A stretch of 64,000 nucleotides of DNA from Paenarthrobacter ilicis (GTDB taxonomy: Bacteria; Actinomycetota; Actinomycetes; Actinomycetales; Micrococcaceae). Positions 46,206 to 54,206 of the stretch are shown one piece after another (position 1 is the stretch's first letter; every line of letters starts with the position of its first letter). Made by a program: the position numbers and the translations under genes. Below the pieces are notes generated by a model that had not been told where the DNA came from, searched no databases, and saw nothing but the letters and a program-made list of their open reading frames with translations. The DNA lies in assembly GCF_016907545.1 (NCBI RefSeq), contig NZ_JAFBCD010000001.1, positions 2,604,001 to 2,668,000 on the forward strand, written 5' to 3'.

Positions 46206-47342
46206 CTAGTTGTTTGTGCAGGTGGGAAGGCCAGACGTGTCGCCACCTGACGCGAGCTTTTCAACAGCAGAGGTGGCATCGGCCAGGGTTTCCACTTTGA
46301 CCACCTGCAATCCGTCCGGAACATGTCCCACAACATCGGAACAGTTGGCCGCCGGCGCCAGGAACATGGTGGCGCCCTGTCCCCTGGCTCCGATCATCTT
46401 CTGGGCAATTCCGCCAATGGGGCCCACTGCGCCGTCGGCAGTGATGGTGCCGGTGCCGGCTACATGTTTGCCTCCGGTGAGGTCCCCCGGCGTCAGGCTG
46501 TCCACGATGCCCAGCGCAAACATCATGCCTGCGCTCGGCCCACCCACGTTGTCGAGCGAGATGCGGACGTCGAACGGGAACGTGAAATCACTGGCCAGCA
46601 GCACCCCCAAAACGTACCGTCCGGCGTCGTTCTTTGTGGGTGTAATGGTTTCAGTGACCGAGGAACCCTTACGGTCAACCACGACGGCGGCGGGGGCACC
46701 CGCCGCTGCGACAAGTTCAGCCTGGATCACGCTCATGGACGTCATGGCCTTGCCGTTGATGGATACGAGGCGATCGCCCTCCTGGATCTTTCCCTGCGAT
46801 GGCGACGGCTCTGACAGGCCTGCAACGGTGAGGCGCTGTTCGAAGGGGATGTCGAGTTCCCGCAGTGCAGCGGCAACAGCGTTTTCCTGGGAAGTCTCCA
46901 TGGCCACCTCCCCTTGCTTGACCGTCTGCTCGGCAGTGGTTCCCTTGGGGTAGATAAGTTCCTCGGGGTACACGGCTTTGGAGGGATCCAACCAGGCGCG
47001 GAAGATGTCGAAGATGGTGGCCGGGGTCTTGGGGCCGCCTGCCATCACTACGGTGGTGAGGTCCAGGTTGCCACTGGCCGGGAAGGAATCCCGGCCCGTG
47101 ATGGTGATGACGGGCTTGCCGCCGTCTTTTCCCAGAGTGTTGAATGTGGGACCCGGCGACTCGATGACGTAGGGCACCGGCAGCGCTGCCGCCCCGATTC
47201 CAAGGCCCAGTGCCACCAGCCCTGAAACGACCATCAGCATGAACCGGGTATCGCGTGCTGCCGGCGGCGTTTCCACGGGTCCGTCGGCGTCATGGCGTGG
47301 ACGGGGGTCCAATGAGCCCTCTGGGCTGGGCGAATTAAGCAT
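46206..47342 (-). CDS. PDZ and Lon-type serine protease, membrane anchored (YlbL-like)
   Basis: 378 residues from ATG 47342 (GAGAGG upstream); the frame stays open to 48353 opposite the DUF2342 gene and that part is rejected. One N-terminal TM (FMLMVVSGLVALGLGIGAAALPV), a PDZ domain (LSEPSPSQGKIQEGDRLVSINGKAM), and a Lon proteolytic domain with the Ser270 (GGPSAGMMFALG) / Lys315 (GIAQKMIGA) dyad, 45 residues apart as in Lon. Extracytoplasmic. Family members in Bacillus degrade YneA after the SOS response; the substrate here is not known. Confidence 0.93.
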   Translation of the reverse strand: MLNSPSPEGSLDPRPRHDADGPVETPPAARDTRFMLMVVSGLVALGLGIGAAALPVPYVIESPGPTFNTLGKDGGKPVITITGRDSFPASGNLDLTTVVMAGGPKTPATIFDIFRAWLDPSKAVYPEELIYPKGTTAEQTVKQGEVAMETSQENAVAAALRELDIPFEQRLTVAGLSEPSPSQGKIQEGDRLVSINGKAMTSMSVIQAELVAAAGAPAAVVVDRKGSSVTETITPTKNDAGRYVLGVLLASDFTFPFDVRISLDNVGGPSAGMMFALGIVDSLTPGDLTGGKHVAGTGTITADGAVGPIGGIAQKMIGARGQGATMFLAPAANCSDVVGHVPDGLQVVKVETLADATSAVEKLASGGDTSGLPTCTNN

Positions 47343-47553
47343 TGAGACCTCTCTATGCCGGCGATTGCTTGTCCGGTTATTCGGCTCCGGCCACCTATGG
47401 CAACTGTGGCGGATACAAACACCAAGACTACGTGGTCCGGGCCCGGGGAGACTGCTTTGCCTACAGCGAACGATGCCCGGTCCGGGCAGACAGTGTTCCT
47501 GCTGCGGGGTACGGTGAAAGGGATCACCAGCCAGTTCGACGATCGGCGGCACC

Positions 47554-48981
47554 ATGACTTCAAACCCCAATAATCCGTCCAATGATGACGAGAACCCCAA
47601 GGATCCGCTGGCAGAAATGTTGCAGAACCTGATGGGCGGCCAAGGCATGGGCAACGTTGATCCAGCCGAACTGGCCAAGGCAGCGGGCCTGCCCAATGAC
47701 CCCCAGCTCCTCCAGCAGATGTTCGCGCAGGTCCAGGCCATGATGAGCTCCACCTCCGAGGGGCCGGTTAACTGGCAGCTGGCCCATGACAACGCCCGGC
47801 GCGTGGCAGCCGCCGGCACTGATCCGTCCGTCGGACCCCAGCAGTCCAGGGACGTGGATGAAGCCCTGCGCCTGGCAGAGCTCTGGTTGGACCCTGTCAC
47901 CGACCTCTCCGCAACGGGCCTGATTGGCCGTGCATGGTCACGCGCCGAGTGGGTGGAAGCCACCCTGGGCACGTGGAAGCGACTCACGGAACCCGTGGCC
48001 AACAGCATCGCCAACGCTCTTTCCAGTGCCCTCACGGAACAGATGCCCGAGGAAATGAAAGCGATGATGGGCGGCGCGTCCTCCATGCTCCAGAACATGG
48101 GCGGCGCGATCTTCGGAATGCAACTGGGGCAGGCCATTGGCGCTTTGTCCGCCGAGGTAGTCAGCTCAACTGACATCGGCGTTCCGCTGGCAGACCTTGA
48201 GATGGCGCTCCTGCCGGCCAATGTGGCCAAATTCGGCGAAGGCCTCAGCCTCCCGGAAAGCGATGTTCGGCTCTTCCTCGCCGTCCGCGAGGCCGCCCAC
48301 GCCCGGCTCTTTGTCCAGGTTCCCTGGCTGCGGGGCCACCTGCTCGGCGCCATAGAGGCCTACGCGCGCGGTATCCACATCGACATGTCACGCATCGAGG
48401 ACCTCGCCAGGGATCTGGACCCCAGCAATCCGGAGGGAATACAGGAAGCCTTGTCCCAGGGCGTCTTCACCCCTGAGCGCACACCGGTTCAGACCGCAGC
48501 ACTGGAGAAGCTTGAGACCGCCTTGGCCCTCGTTGAAGGCTGGGTTGACGAACTGACTGCCGAGGCTACGGCCAACGTCCTGCCGTCCGCCACCGCCCTG
48601 CGTGAAACAGTGCGTCGCCGTCGGGCCACTGGCGGACCCGCGGAACATGCTTTCTCGTCGTTGGTGGGCCTGGAACTGCGTCCCCGTCGGTTGCGCGAGG
48701 CGGCCACACTGTGGGCAACACTCAAGGAAGAACGCGGCATTGAGGGCCGGGATGCAATCTGGCATCACCCTGACCTGCTCCCCACCGGCGAAGACCTCGA
48801 TGATCCGAAGGGCTTCTCCGAGCGCCGGAGGCTCGCTGAAGCCAGCGACAGCGAAGTTGACGATGCGCTTCAGAAGTTGCTGAGCGGCGGATACGACGAG
48901 CCCGGCAACGACGCGGGCGGTTCCGATCCGGACGGGACGGATACCGACCCGGGCACCACCGCCCCGCCGTCGGACAAGTAG
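47554..48981 (+). CDS. DUF2342 zincin-fold protein
   Basis: 475 residues. Long helical protein of the zincin-like family once called F420-biosynthesis-associated. The metal motif position reads LAVREAAHARLFVQVPWL: the family's E-x-x-H core (EAAH) is present, but Arg replaces the first His of HEXXH, so peptidase activity is doubtful. An N-terminal acidic segment precedes a Gly/Met-rich stretch (EMLQNLMGGQGMGNVDP), and there is a disordered acidic C-terminus (GSDPDGTDTDPGTTAPPSDK). Divergent from the PDZ-Lon gene with a 211-bp gap. F420 genes are not nearby. Confidence 0.85.
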   Translation: MTSNPNNPSNDDENPKDPLAEMLQNLMGGQGMGNVDPAELAKAAGLPNDPQLLQQMFAQVQAMMSSTSEGPVNWQLAHDNARRVAAAGTDPSVGPQQSRDVDEALRLAELWLDPVTDLSATGLIGRAWSRAEWVEATLGTWKRLTEPVANSIANALSSALTEQMPEEMKAMMGGASSMLQNMGGAIFGMQLGQAIGALSAEVVSSTDIGVPLADLEMALLPANVAKFGEGLSLPESDVRLFLAVREAAHARLFVQVPWLRGHLLGAIEAYARGIHIDMSRIEDLARDLDPSNPEGIQEALSQGVFTPERTPVQTAALEKLETALALVEGWVDELTAEATANVLPSATALRETVRRRRATGGPAEHAFSSLVGLELRPRRLREAATLWATLKEERGIEGRDAIWHHPDLLPTGEDLDDPKGFSERRRLAEASDSEVDDALQKLLSGGYDEPGNDAGGSDPDGTDTDPGTTAPPSDK

Positions 48982-49007
48982 TCCAGCCCCACCAACAGTT
49001 AAGCAAA

Positions 49008-49045
49008 CAGCAGCGGCAGTCTCCCATGGGAGGCTGCCGCTGCTG
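49008..49045. terminator. Bidirectional terminator hairpin
   Basis: CAGCAGCGGCAG pairs with CTGCCGCTGCTG, with CTCCC/GGGAG pairs inside, between the convergent DUF2342 and YgjP-like genes. Confidence 0.8.
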
Positions 49046-49065
49046 TGAAGTTCTGTATCGGCAGG

Positions 49066-49683
49066 TTACTCCAGCACATCGTCCGGATCGTCCCCGTTGG
49101 TGCCCGGGGGAAGTCCACGGGAGGTGGCAAATGCCACGCCCTCCAGGAATGCCTTGGCGCGCTGGGTCTCGGGATAAGCCTCCACGAGCTCCCAGAACGC
49201 TGCGTTGTGCCCGGCCACCAACAAGTGCGCAAGTTCATGGACCAGCACATAATCGATGACCCACTGGGGCATGGGTTGAAGCTTGGTTGACAAGCGGATG
49301 CTGCCATCCGCAGGAGTCGCCGAACCCCACCGCGAGTTCTGGTTGCCGACCCAACGAACAGATGTTGGACGGGATCGGCCACCCAGGTAGGTGCGTGAAA
49401 GATGGGCAGCGTGGCGGGACAGTTCTTCGTCCGAAGCAGGCCGGCGCCTTTTCCCGCCTGCCTGGCGCTCACCCTGCTTTTTGAGCTTGGAGAGCATGCG
49501 TCCCACCCATTCGCGTTCCTGTGCCACGGTAAAGGTGGCAGGGATCGCGACCACGGCTTTTCCGTCTTCCCAGAACGCCGACACCGTTCTTCGCCGCCGC
49601 GTGGACCTACGGACCACTACGGGGGAGCCATCCTCGGTCAGGGACGGGGAGTCTGCCGTGGTGGAAGAAGGCCGTCCCATCAA
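49066..49683 (-). CDS. YgjP/SprT-like metallopeptidase (DUF45)
   Basis: 205 residues. Zinc motif VHELAHLLVAGHNAAFWELVE: HELAH at about residues 166-170, third His six residues later in GHNAAFW. NSRWGSATPADGSIRLSTKL is the usual pre-motif segment (RWGS). DUF45 proteins are usually encoded next to helicases or restriction genes, and here it overlaps uvrD2 by 4 bases. Substrate unknown. Confidence 0.9.
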   Translation of the reverse strand: MMGRPSSTTADSPSLTEDGSPVVVRRSTRRRRTVSAFWEDGKAVVAIPATFTVAQEREWVGRMLSKLKKQGERQAGGKRRRPASDEELSRHAAHLSRTYLGGRSRPTSVRWVGNQNSRWGSATPADGSIRLSTKLQPMPQWVIDYVLVHELAHLLVAGHNAAFWELVEAYPETQRAKAFLEGVAFATSRGLPPGTNGDDPDDVLE

Positions 49684-51812
49684 AGATCCGTGCTTTCAGC
49701 CAAGACCGCCAGTACGGCTTCCCCGTAGCGTTCCAGCTTGGAAGGGCCGACGCCGGCCAGTGCAGCCAGTTCCTCCAGGGAGGACGGCCGTGCTTCGGCG
49801 ATGGCGGTGAGCGTCGCATCCGTGAAGACCACATACGCCGGCACATCGGCGCTCTGCGCTTCATCCCTGCGCCATTGCCGCAATGAGTCGAAGGTCTGTT
49901 CCTCATACGTCGGCGGGCACTGGTTGCAGCGTCCAATCTTTCGCTCCGCGCCGCTGGCCAGCATGCTGCCGCACACCCTGCACGACGCCGGTGCCGCCGC
50001 CTTGCGACGAACCGGACCCGATTTGCTCCTCGCATTGGCAGACGCGACGGAATCCGGGCGGAGTCCATCAAGGAAACGCGACGGTTTCCGGTTGGCACGG
50101 CCGCCGGGGGTGCGTGCGGTGGACCAGGACATCGTCAAGTACTCACGCGCGCGGGTGATGCCGACGTACAGCAGCCGGCGTTCCTCATCCACATCTTCAG
50201 GGGTATCAGCGAAGGAGATGGGCATCAGGCCTTCACTCAACCCCACAAGGAACACCGCGTCCCACTCAAGGCCCTTCGCGGAGTGCAGTGACGCCAGTGT
50301 CACGCCTTGGACTGTGGGGGCGTGCTGGGCCACTGAGCGCTCCTGGAGTTCGTTGACAAACTCCGCCAAAGTGAACTGCTCCCCGCGGCTGACGGCAAGT
50401 TCATCGGCCAAGGCCACCAAGGCAGCCAGGGATTCCCAGCGCTCACGGAGGGCACCGCCGTTGTGCGGGGGTGCGTCCGTGTAACCAAGGGAGGACACGA
50501 TGTCGCGGACAATCTGGCCCAGCGATTCCTGGGGTCCCTCGGCAACCGCCCTGGTGGCAGCTCGCAGTTGGAGAATGGCGTCCCGGACTTCCTTCCGGGC
50601 AAAAAAGCGTTCTCCGCCCCTGAGCTGGTAGCCGATCCCCGCGGAAGCCAAGGCTTGTTCATAGGCACTGGACTGACCGTTGGTCCTGAACAGGATGGCG
50701 ATTTCACTGGCCTTGACTCCGGAACCGAGCAACTCACGGATCCGGCCCGCAACCACGGCAGCTTCCGCGTCATCGTCCGGGCATTCCATGAACTTCGGCT
50801 CGGAACCCCCCGGCCGTTGGGCCACCAGTTTCAGCGGAGGAGCCCACGCAGCATCCGCAGCGGGGCCTCCGCTGCGTCGTGAGCCCAGCAGATCATTGGC
50901 CAGCTTTACTACCTGCGGCGTGGAGCGGTAGTCACGGATGAGCTTGACCACCGAAGCCCCGGGGTAACGGGCCTTGAACTCCAGAAGGTGCTTGGGAGAT
51001 GCCCCCGTAAAGGAGTAGATGGTCTGGCTGGCGTCTCCCACCACGCAGAGCTCGTCCCGGCCTCCAAGCCACAACTCCAGAAGCCTTTGCTGCAGCGGTG
51101 ATACGTCCTGGTACTCATCCACCACGAAGTGCCGGTACTGCTCGCGGACAGTGGCGGCCACCTTGGGATCCTCCTGCAGGATGCCCACGGTGATTAGGAG
51201 AACGTCCTCGAAGTCGATGACGTTCCGATCCGTCTTCAGGTCCTCATACGCCTGGAATACCCTGGACACTGCAGTCAGGTCGAATCCACCGGGAGTTCCA
51301 CGGCCCTGCGCGTTCTCCAGGTAGTTGGCGGGCGTCAGCATGGAGACTTTGGCCCACTCAATTTCTGCGGCCAGGTCACGGATGGAAGCGCGGTCGGTGC
51401 TCAGACGCAGGCGTCGCGACGCTTCCGCGATCATGTTTGCTTTGTGGTCCAGCAGGCTGGGCAGGGTTCCACCGATTGCTTGTGGCCAGAAGAACTGAAG
51501 TTGCCTCAGCGCGGCCGCGTGGAAAGTCCGGGCCTGCACACTGGCAACCCCGAGGTCCCTGAGCCGGCTGCGCATCTCCGCGGCGGCACGCGAAGTGAAG
51601 GTGACGGCGAGGAGCCTTTGGGGACTGTAAACCCCCGAATGCACTCCGTAGGCAATCCGATGGGTAATGGCCCGGGTTTTACCGGTACCTGCACCGGCGA
51701 GGACGCACATTGGTCCTGTCAACGTGCTGGCTACTTCGCGTTGCTCATCATCCAGGCCCCCCAGAATCCGCTCTTCCAGCGAAGCCCCGGTATCAAAAAG
51801 CCCTGCTGTCAC
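49680..51812 (-). CDS. uvrD2: UvrD2-type superfamily I helicase with HRDC
   Basis: 710 residues from GTG 51812, overlapping the nudC stop (GTGA). Motif I AGAGTGKTRAITHRI, motif II VDEYQDVSPLQQ, motif III GDASQTIYSFTGA, then KLIRDYRSTPQ, SAKGLEWDAVFLVG and YVGITRARE. A tetracysteine segment (CRVCGSMLASGAERKIGRCNQCP) and a C-terminal HRDC domain (PSSLEELAALAGVGPSKLERYG) are the marks of mycobacterial UvrD2. It unwinds 3'-tailed DNA in repair. Family is sure; start chosen from the overlap. Confidence 0.93.
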   Translation of the reverse strand: MTAGLFDTGASLEERILGGLDDEQREVASTLTGPMCVLAGAGTGKTRAITHRIAYGVHSGVYSPQRLLAVTFTSRAAAEMRSRLRDLGVASVQARTFHAAALRQLQFFWPQAIGGTLPSLLDHKANMIAEASRRLRLSTDRASIRDLAAEIEWAKVSMLTPANYLENAQGRGTPGGFDLTAVSRVFQAYEDLKTDRNVIDFEDVLLITVGILQEDPKVAATVREQYRHFVVDEYQDVSPLQQRLLELWLGGRDELCVVGDASQTIYSFTGASPKHLLEFKARYPGASVVKLIRDYRSTPQVVKLANDLLGSRRSGGPAADAAWAPPLKLVAQRPGGSEPKFMECPDDDAEAAVVAGRIRELLGSGVKASEIAILFRTNGQSSAYEQALASAGIGYQLRGGERFFARKEVRDAILQLRAATRAVAEGPQESLGQIVRDIVSSLGYTDAPPHNGGALRERWESLAALVALADELAVSRGEQFTLAEFVNELQERSVAQHAPTVQGVTLASLHSAKGLEWDAVFLVGLSEGLMPISFADTPEDVDEERRLLYVGITRAREYLTMSWSTARTPGGRANRKPSRFLDGLRPDSVASANARSKSGPVRRKAAAPASCRVCGSMLASGAERKIGRCNQCPPTYEEQTFDSLRQWRRDEAQSADVPAYVVFTDATLTAIAEARPSSLEELAALAGVGPSKLERYGEAVLAVLAESTDL

Positions 51813-52786
51813 GGCTGGAGGTCTTCGATGACGCCGCCGTACCAATGTTCGATCAGGGAACGGGCAATGGACAGGCGGGAAGAAATGGTGATCTCGCCGT
51901 TGAGGACCGCTGCCTGCAGTTCTTCGCGGCTGAACCACCGGGCCCGGGTGACCTCAACGCCGTCGGGCCGGGCGACGGCGTCGTCCGTTGTGGCGGTAAA
52001 ACCGAGCATCAGCGATGCCGGAAACGGCCACGACTGCGAGCCCAGGTACTGGCAGGCCGTCACGCGGACACCCACTTCTTCCCCGATCTCGCGGACCACG
52101 GCCTGTTCCAGTGACTCTCCGGGCTCGACGAACCCCGCCAGCGTTGAATAGTTCTTGGCATCAACCGGTCCCCCGCCGCCCAACAGGAGGCGGTCATCGG
52201 GACCTACAACAGTGACGATGATGGCAGGATCCGTGCGGGGGTAGTGCTCAGACTGGTCCTTGGGGCAGCGCCTGACCCATCCCCCGGCTTCAATATCGGT
52301 GGGTGCCCCGCACTTGGGGCAGTGGGTATGGTTTGCGTGCCAATTCGCGATGGCGCTTGCCTCGACAAAAAGTGCAGTGTCCGTGGCGTCCAGACGGGCA
52401 GCCACCTCACGGAAACCGGCCCATTCAGCATGTGCAGGAACAGATGAAGTGCCCGGCTGCGGGGGTTCTTCAACAGTAAACAGAACCACTGGCGTACCGG
52501 CAGGGATGGAGGACTCGCCCAAAGTGGTGCCCAGGTAGATGGCCGTGGCGTCAGCTCCGAGAGCCTCCCGGAGCTGCAAAGCATCACCGAGCCAGAGCCC
52601 GTGGGCCGTAACCAGCGCCTGACGCCGGGATATCACCATGGCACGGGCAGAACCGGAGGCGATGAGCCCGTCAACCATGCCGGGTTTCATACGCTCGCCG
52701 GAGCCCCGGTCAACCACTGCCGGCCGGACGGGAAGAACCGTTTCCGTGAGGTGGTTGGCCAGTGCCTGGGACTCCGTATAACTCAT
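51809..52786 (-). CDS. nudC: NAD+ diphosphatase (NudC)
   Basis: 325 residues from ATG 52786. Nudix box GFVEPGESLEQAVVREIGEE-VGV is complete, with the NudC-specific SQSWPFPASLMLGF downstream (SQPWPFPxS motif). The zinc ribbon CPKCGAPTDIEAGGWVRRCPKD has only three Cys: the fourth position, Cys in E. coli NudC, is Asp here. The enzyme hydrolyses NAD(H) and decaps NAD-RNA. Upstream of and overlapped by uvrD2. Confidence 0.93.
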   Translation of the reverse strand: MSYTESQALANHLTETVLPVRPAVVDRGSGERMKPGMVDGLIASGSARAMVISRRQALVTAHGLWLGDALQLREALGADATAIYLGTTLGESSIPAGTPVVLFTVEEPPQPGTSSVPAHAEWAGFREVAARLDATDTALFVEASAIANWHANHTHCPKCGAPTDIEAGGWVRRCPKDQSEHYPRTDPAIIVTVVGPDDRLLLGGGGPVDAKNYSTLAGFVEPGESLEQAVVREIGEEVGVRVTACQYLGSQSWPFPASLMLGFTATTDDAVARPDGVEVTRARWFSREELQAAVLNGEITISSRLSIARSLIEHWYGGVIEDLQP

Positions 52787-52980
52787 GTATCTACCGTACT
52801 GACTCCCACCGACAATTGACATTTGGGGAGCCCCCGGCTGTGGACGCCTCGCGGAGACATGGGTCGGACATCGGGCAGCCGGTCGGTTGACAGCCCGGCG
52901 TACACCTGTTTTAGCGCGGATCTGGAGACTCGCCGCACGGCTTCGCCGCCACAGGCCATCGGCAATCTACCGTTGGACAC

Positions 52981-54129
52981 GTGAGAAAAACACCGCTGGA
53001 ACTGGCCGCCATAGCTACTGCGGCGGTGCCTGGACTGGCGCCGACGGCTACCGCATACTCCCCCGACGATGATGCTGATTTCGACTCGGCGCTGCTACTT
53101 GACGCCGAAGGCAAACGCTGGCGGGTCCGTTCGCCGCGCCACCCGGAGGCGAGCACCCGGTTGGAAACCGAATTCATGGTTCTGAGGGCCTTTGCTCCCG
53201 CGATCCGCGCGGAGTTGCCGTTCCATGTGCCGACAATCGCCGGCACGGTCCGTCAGGGAGACCTCACCACGTTTGTTTACGCGCATCTGCAGGGATCAGT
53301 CCTCTCCATCGACGAACTGTCGGCCGGCAGCCCTGCACTGGCCCGCGAGGTCGGAGTTGCCCTGGCCGCCGTCCATGACCTTCCCTTGAGCCTTGTCATC
53401 AATGCCGACCTGCCAAGCTACTCGGCCAACGAGTTCCGCCAGCGCAAGCTGAATGAACTTGACCAAGCGGCAACCACCGGAAAAATTCCGGCCTCCCTGC
53501 TCCGCAGGTGGGAACATGCCCTTGAAGATGTTGCCCTCTGGCGCTTCAACACCTCTGTTGTTCATGGCGATCTCCACGAAGACAACCTGATGGTGCACGA
53601 AGACACCGTTACTGCACTCACGGGATGGACCGATCTCCGTATTGGCGATCCCGCAGATGATTTTGCCTGGCTGGTGGCCTCCAATGAAGCCTCGTTTGTG
53701 GAAGCAGTTCTCAGCGAATACACCCAGGCCCGGCGCGAAACACCGGACAGCCACCTCCTGCGCCGTGCCGCGTTGTTGGCGGAGTTTGCCCTGGCCCAGT
53801 ACCTGGTCAAGGCCATGGCGGCCGGGCATCAGGACATGACGGCCGAAGCCGAGTCGATGCTCAGGACGCTGGCAGATGACATTGAGGAACAAACACGGCG
53901 GGAGCAGGAGGCACGCGCCGCTGAAGCAGAGGCCGAAGCCGAAGCCGAAGCCGCGGAACAAGAGCTCCACCACCAAAAGCAATCCGCAGTGAGCGTCACC
54001 CCCATTCCCGCTGAGCGTCCTTCGCCCGCTGCAAACAACGGTGCCGAAGACAAAAAAGGCCCTGAAGACACCTCCACGGCAGCCATCAGCGTTGTGGATA
54101 TCACTCCCCTGCCTGCCAGCAAGCCCTGA
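52981..54129 (+). CDS. APH-family phosphotransferase with Glu/Ala-rich tail
   Basis: 382 residues, GTG start. The kinase core (about 1-290) shows HGDLHEDNLMVHEDTVTALTGWTDLRIGDPADDFAWLV: the catalytic HGD-x-H-x-x-N is present, but the metal-binding D of the usual I-D-W/F is TGWTD, i.e. shifted. An N-terminal lobe of typical length follows AVHDLPL... as expected. Residues about 295-382 are Glu/Ala repeats and Pro/Ser/Asp tail (EAEAEAEAEAAEQELHHQ), probably a charged helix. Substrate unknown; may be an antibiotic, a sugar or a small-molecule kinase. Divergent from nudC, convergent on adnB. Confidence 0.82.
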   Translation: MRKTPLELAAIATAAVPGLAPTATAYSPDDDADFDSALLLDAEGKRWRVRSPRHPEASTRLETEFMVLRAFAPAIRAELPFHVPTIAGTVRQGDLTTFVYAHLQGSVLSIDELSAGSPALAREVGVALAAVHDLPLSLVINADLPSYSANEFRQRKLNELDQAATTGKIPASLLRRWEHALEDVALWRFNTSVVHGDLHEDNLMVHEDTVTALTGWTDLRIGDPADDFAWLVASNEASFVEAVLSEYTQARRETPDSHLLRRAALLAEFALAQYLVKAMAAGHQDMTAEAESMLRTLADDIEEQTRREQEARAAEAEAEAEAEAAEQELHHQKQSAVSVTPIPAERPSPAANNGAEDKKGPEDTSTAAISVVDITPLPASKP

Positions 54130-54161
54130 CCGGGCCAAGCCTTCCAGGGCCGGGCAGGTTA

Positions 54162-54206
54162 AGGCTGTGCCGGCTAAGGCTGGGCCGGCTAAGGCTGGGC
54201 CGGCAA
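54162..54206. repeat. 15-bp tandem repeat at the 3' end of adnB
   Basis: Three units of AGGCTG(T/G)GCCGGCTA begin at 54162, 54177 and 54192. Each of the first two contains CTA, a TAG stop on the minus strand; the one at 54189-54191 ends adnB, with a second in-frame stop 15 bp downstream. Confidence 0.8.

Noticed and set aside
47343..48353. N-terminal extension of the PDZ-Lon frame by 337 codons
   Set aside because: It runs antisense through the DUF2342 gene; the ATG at 47342 has a good ribosome-binding site and starts the expected topology.
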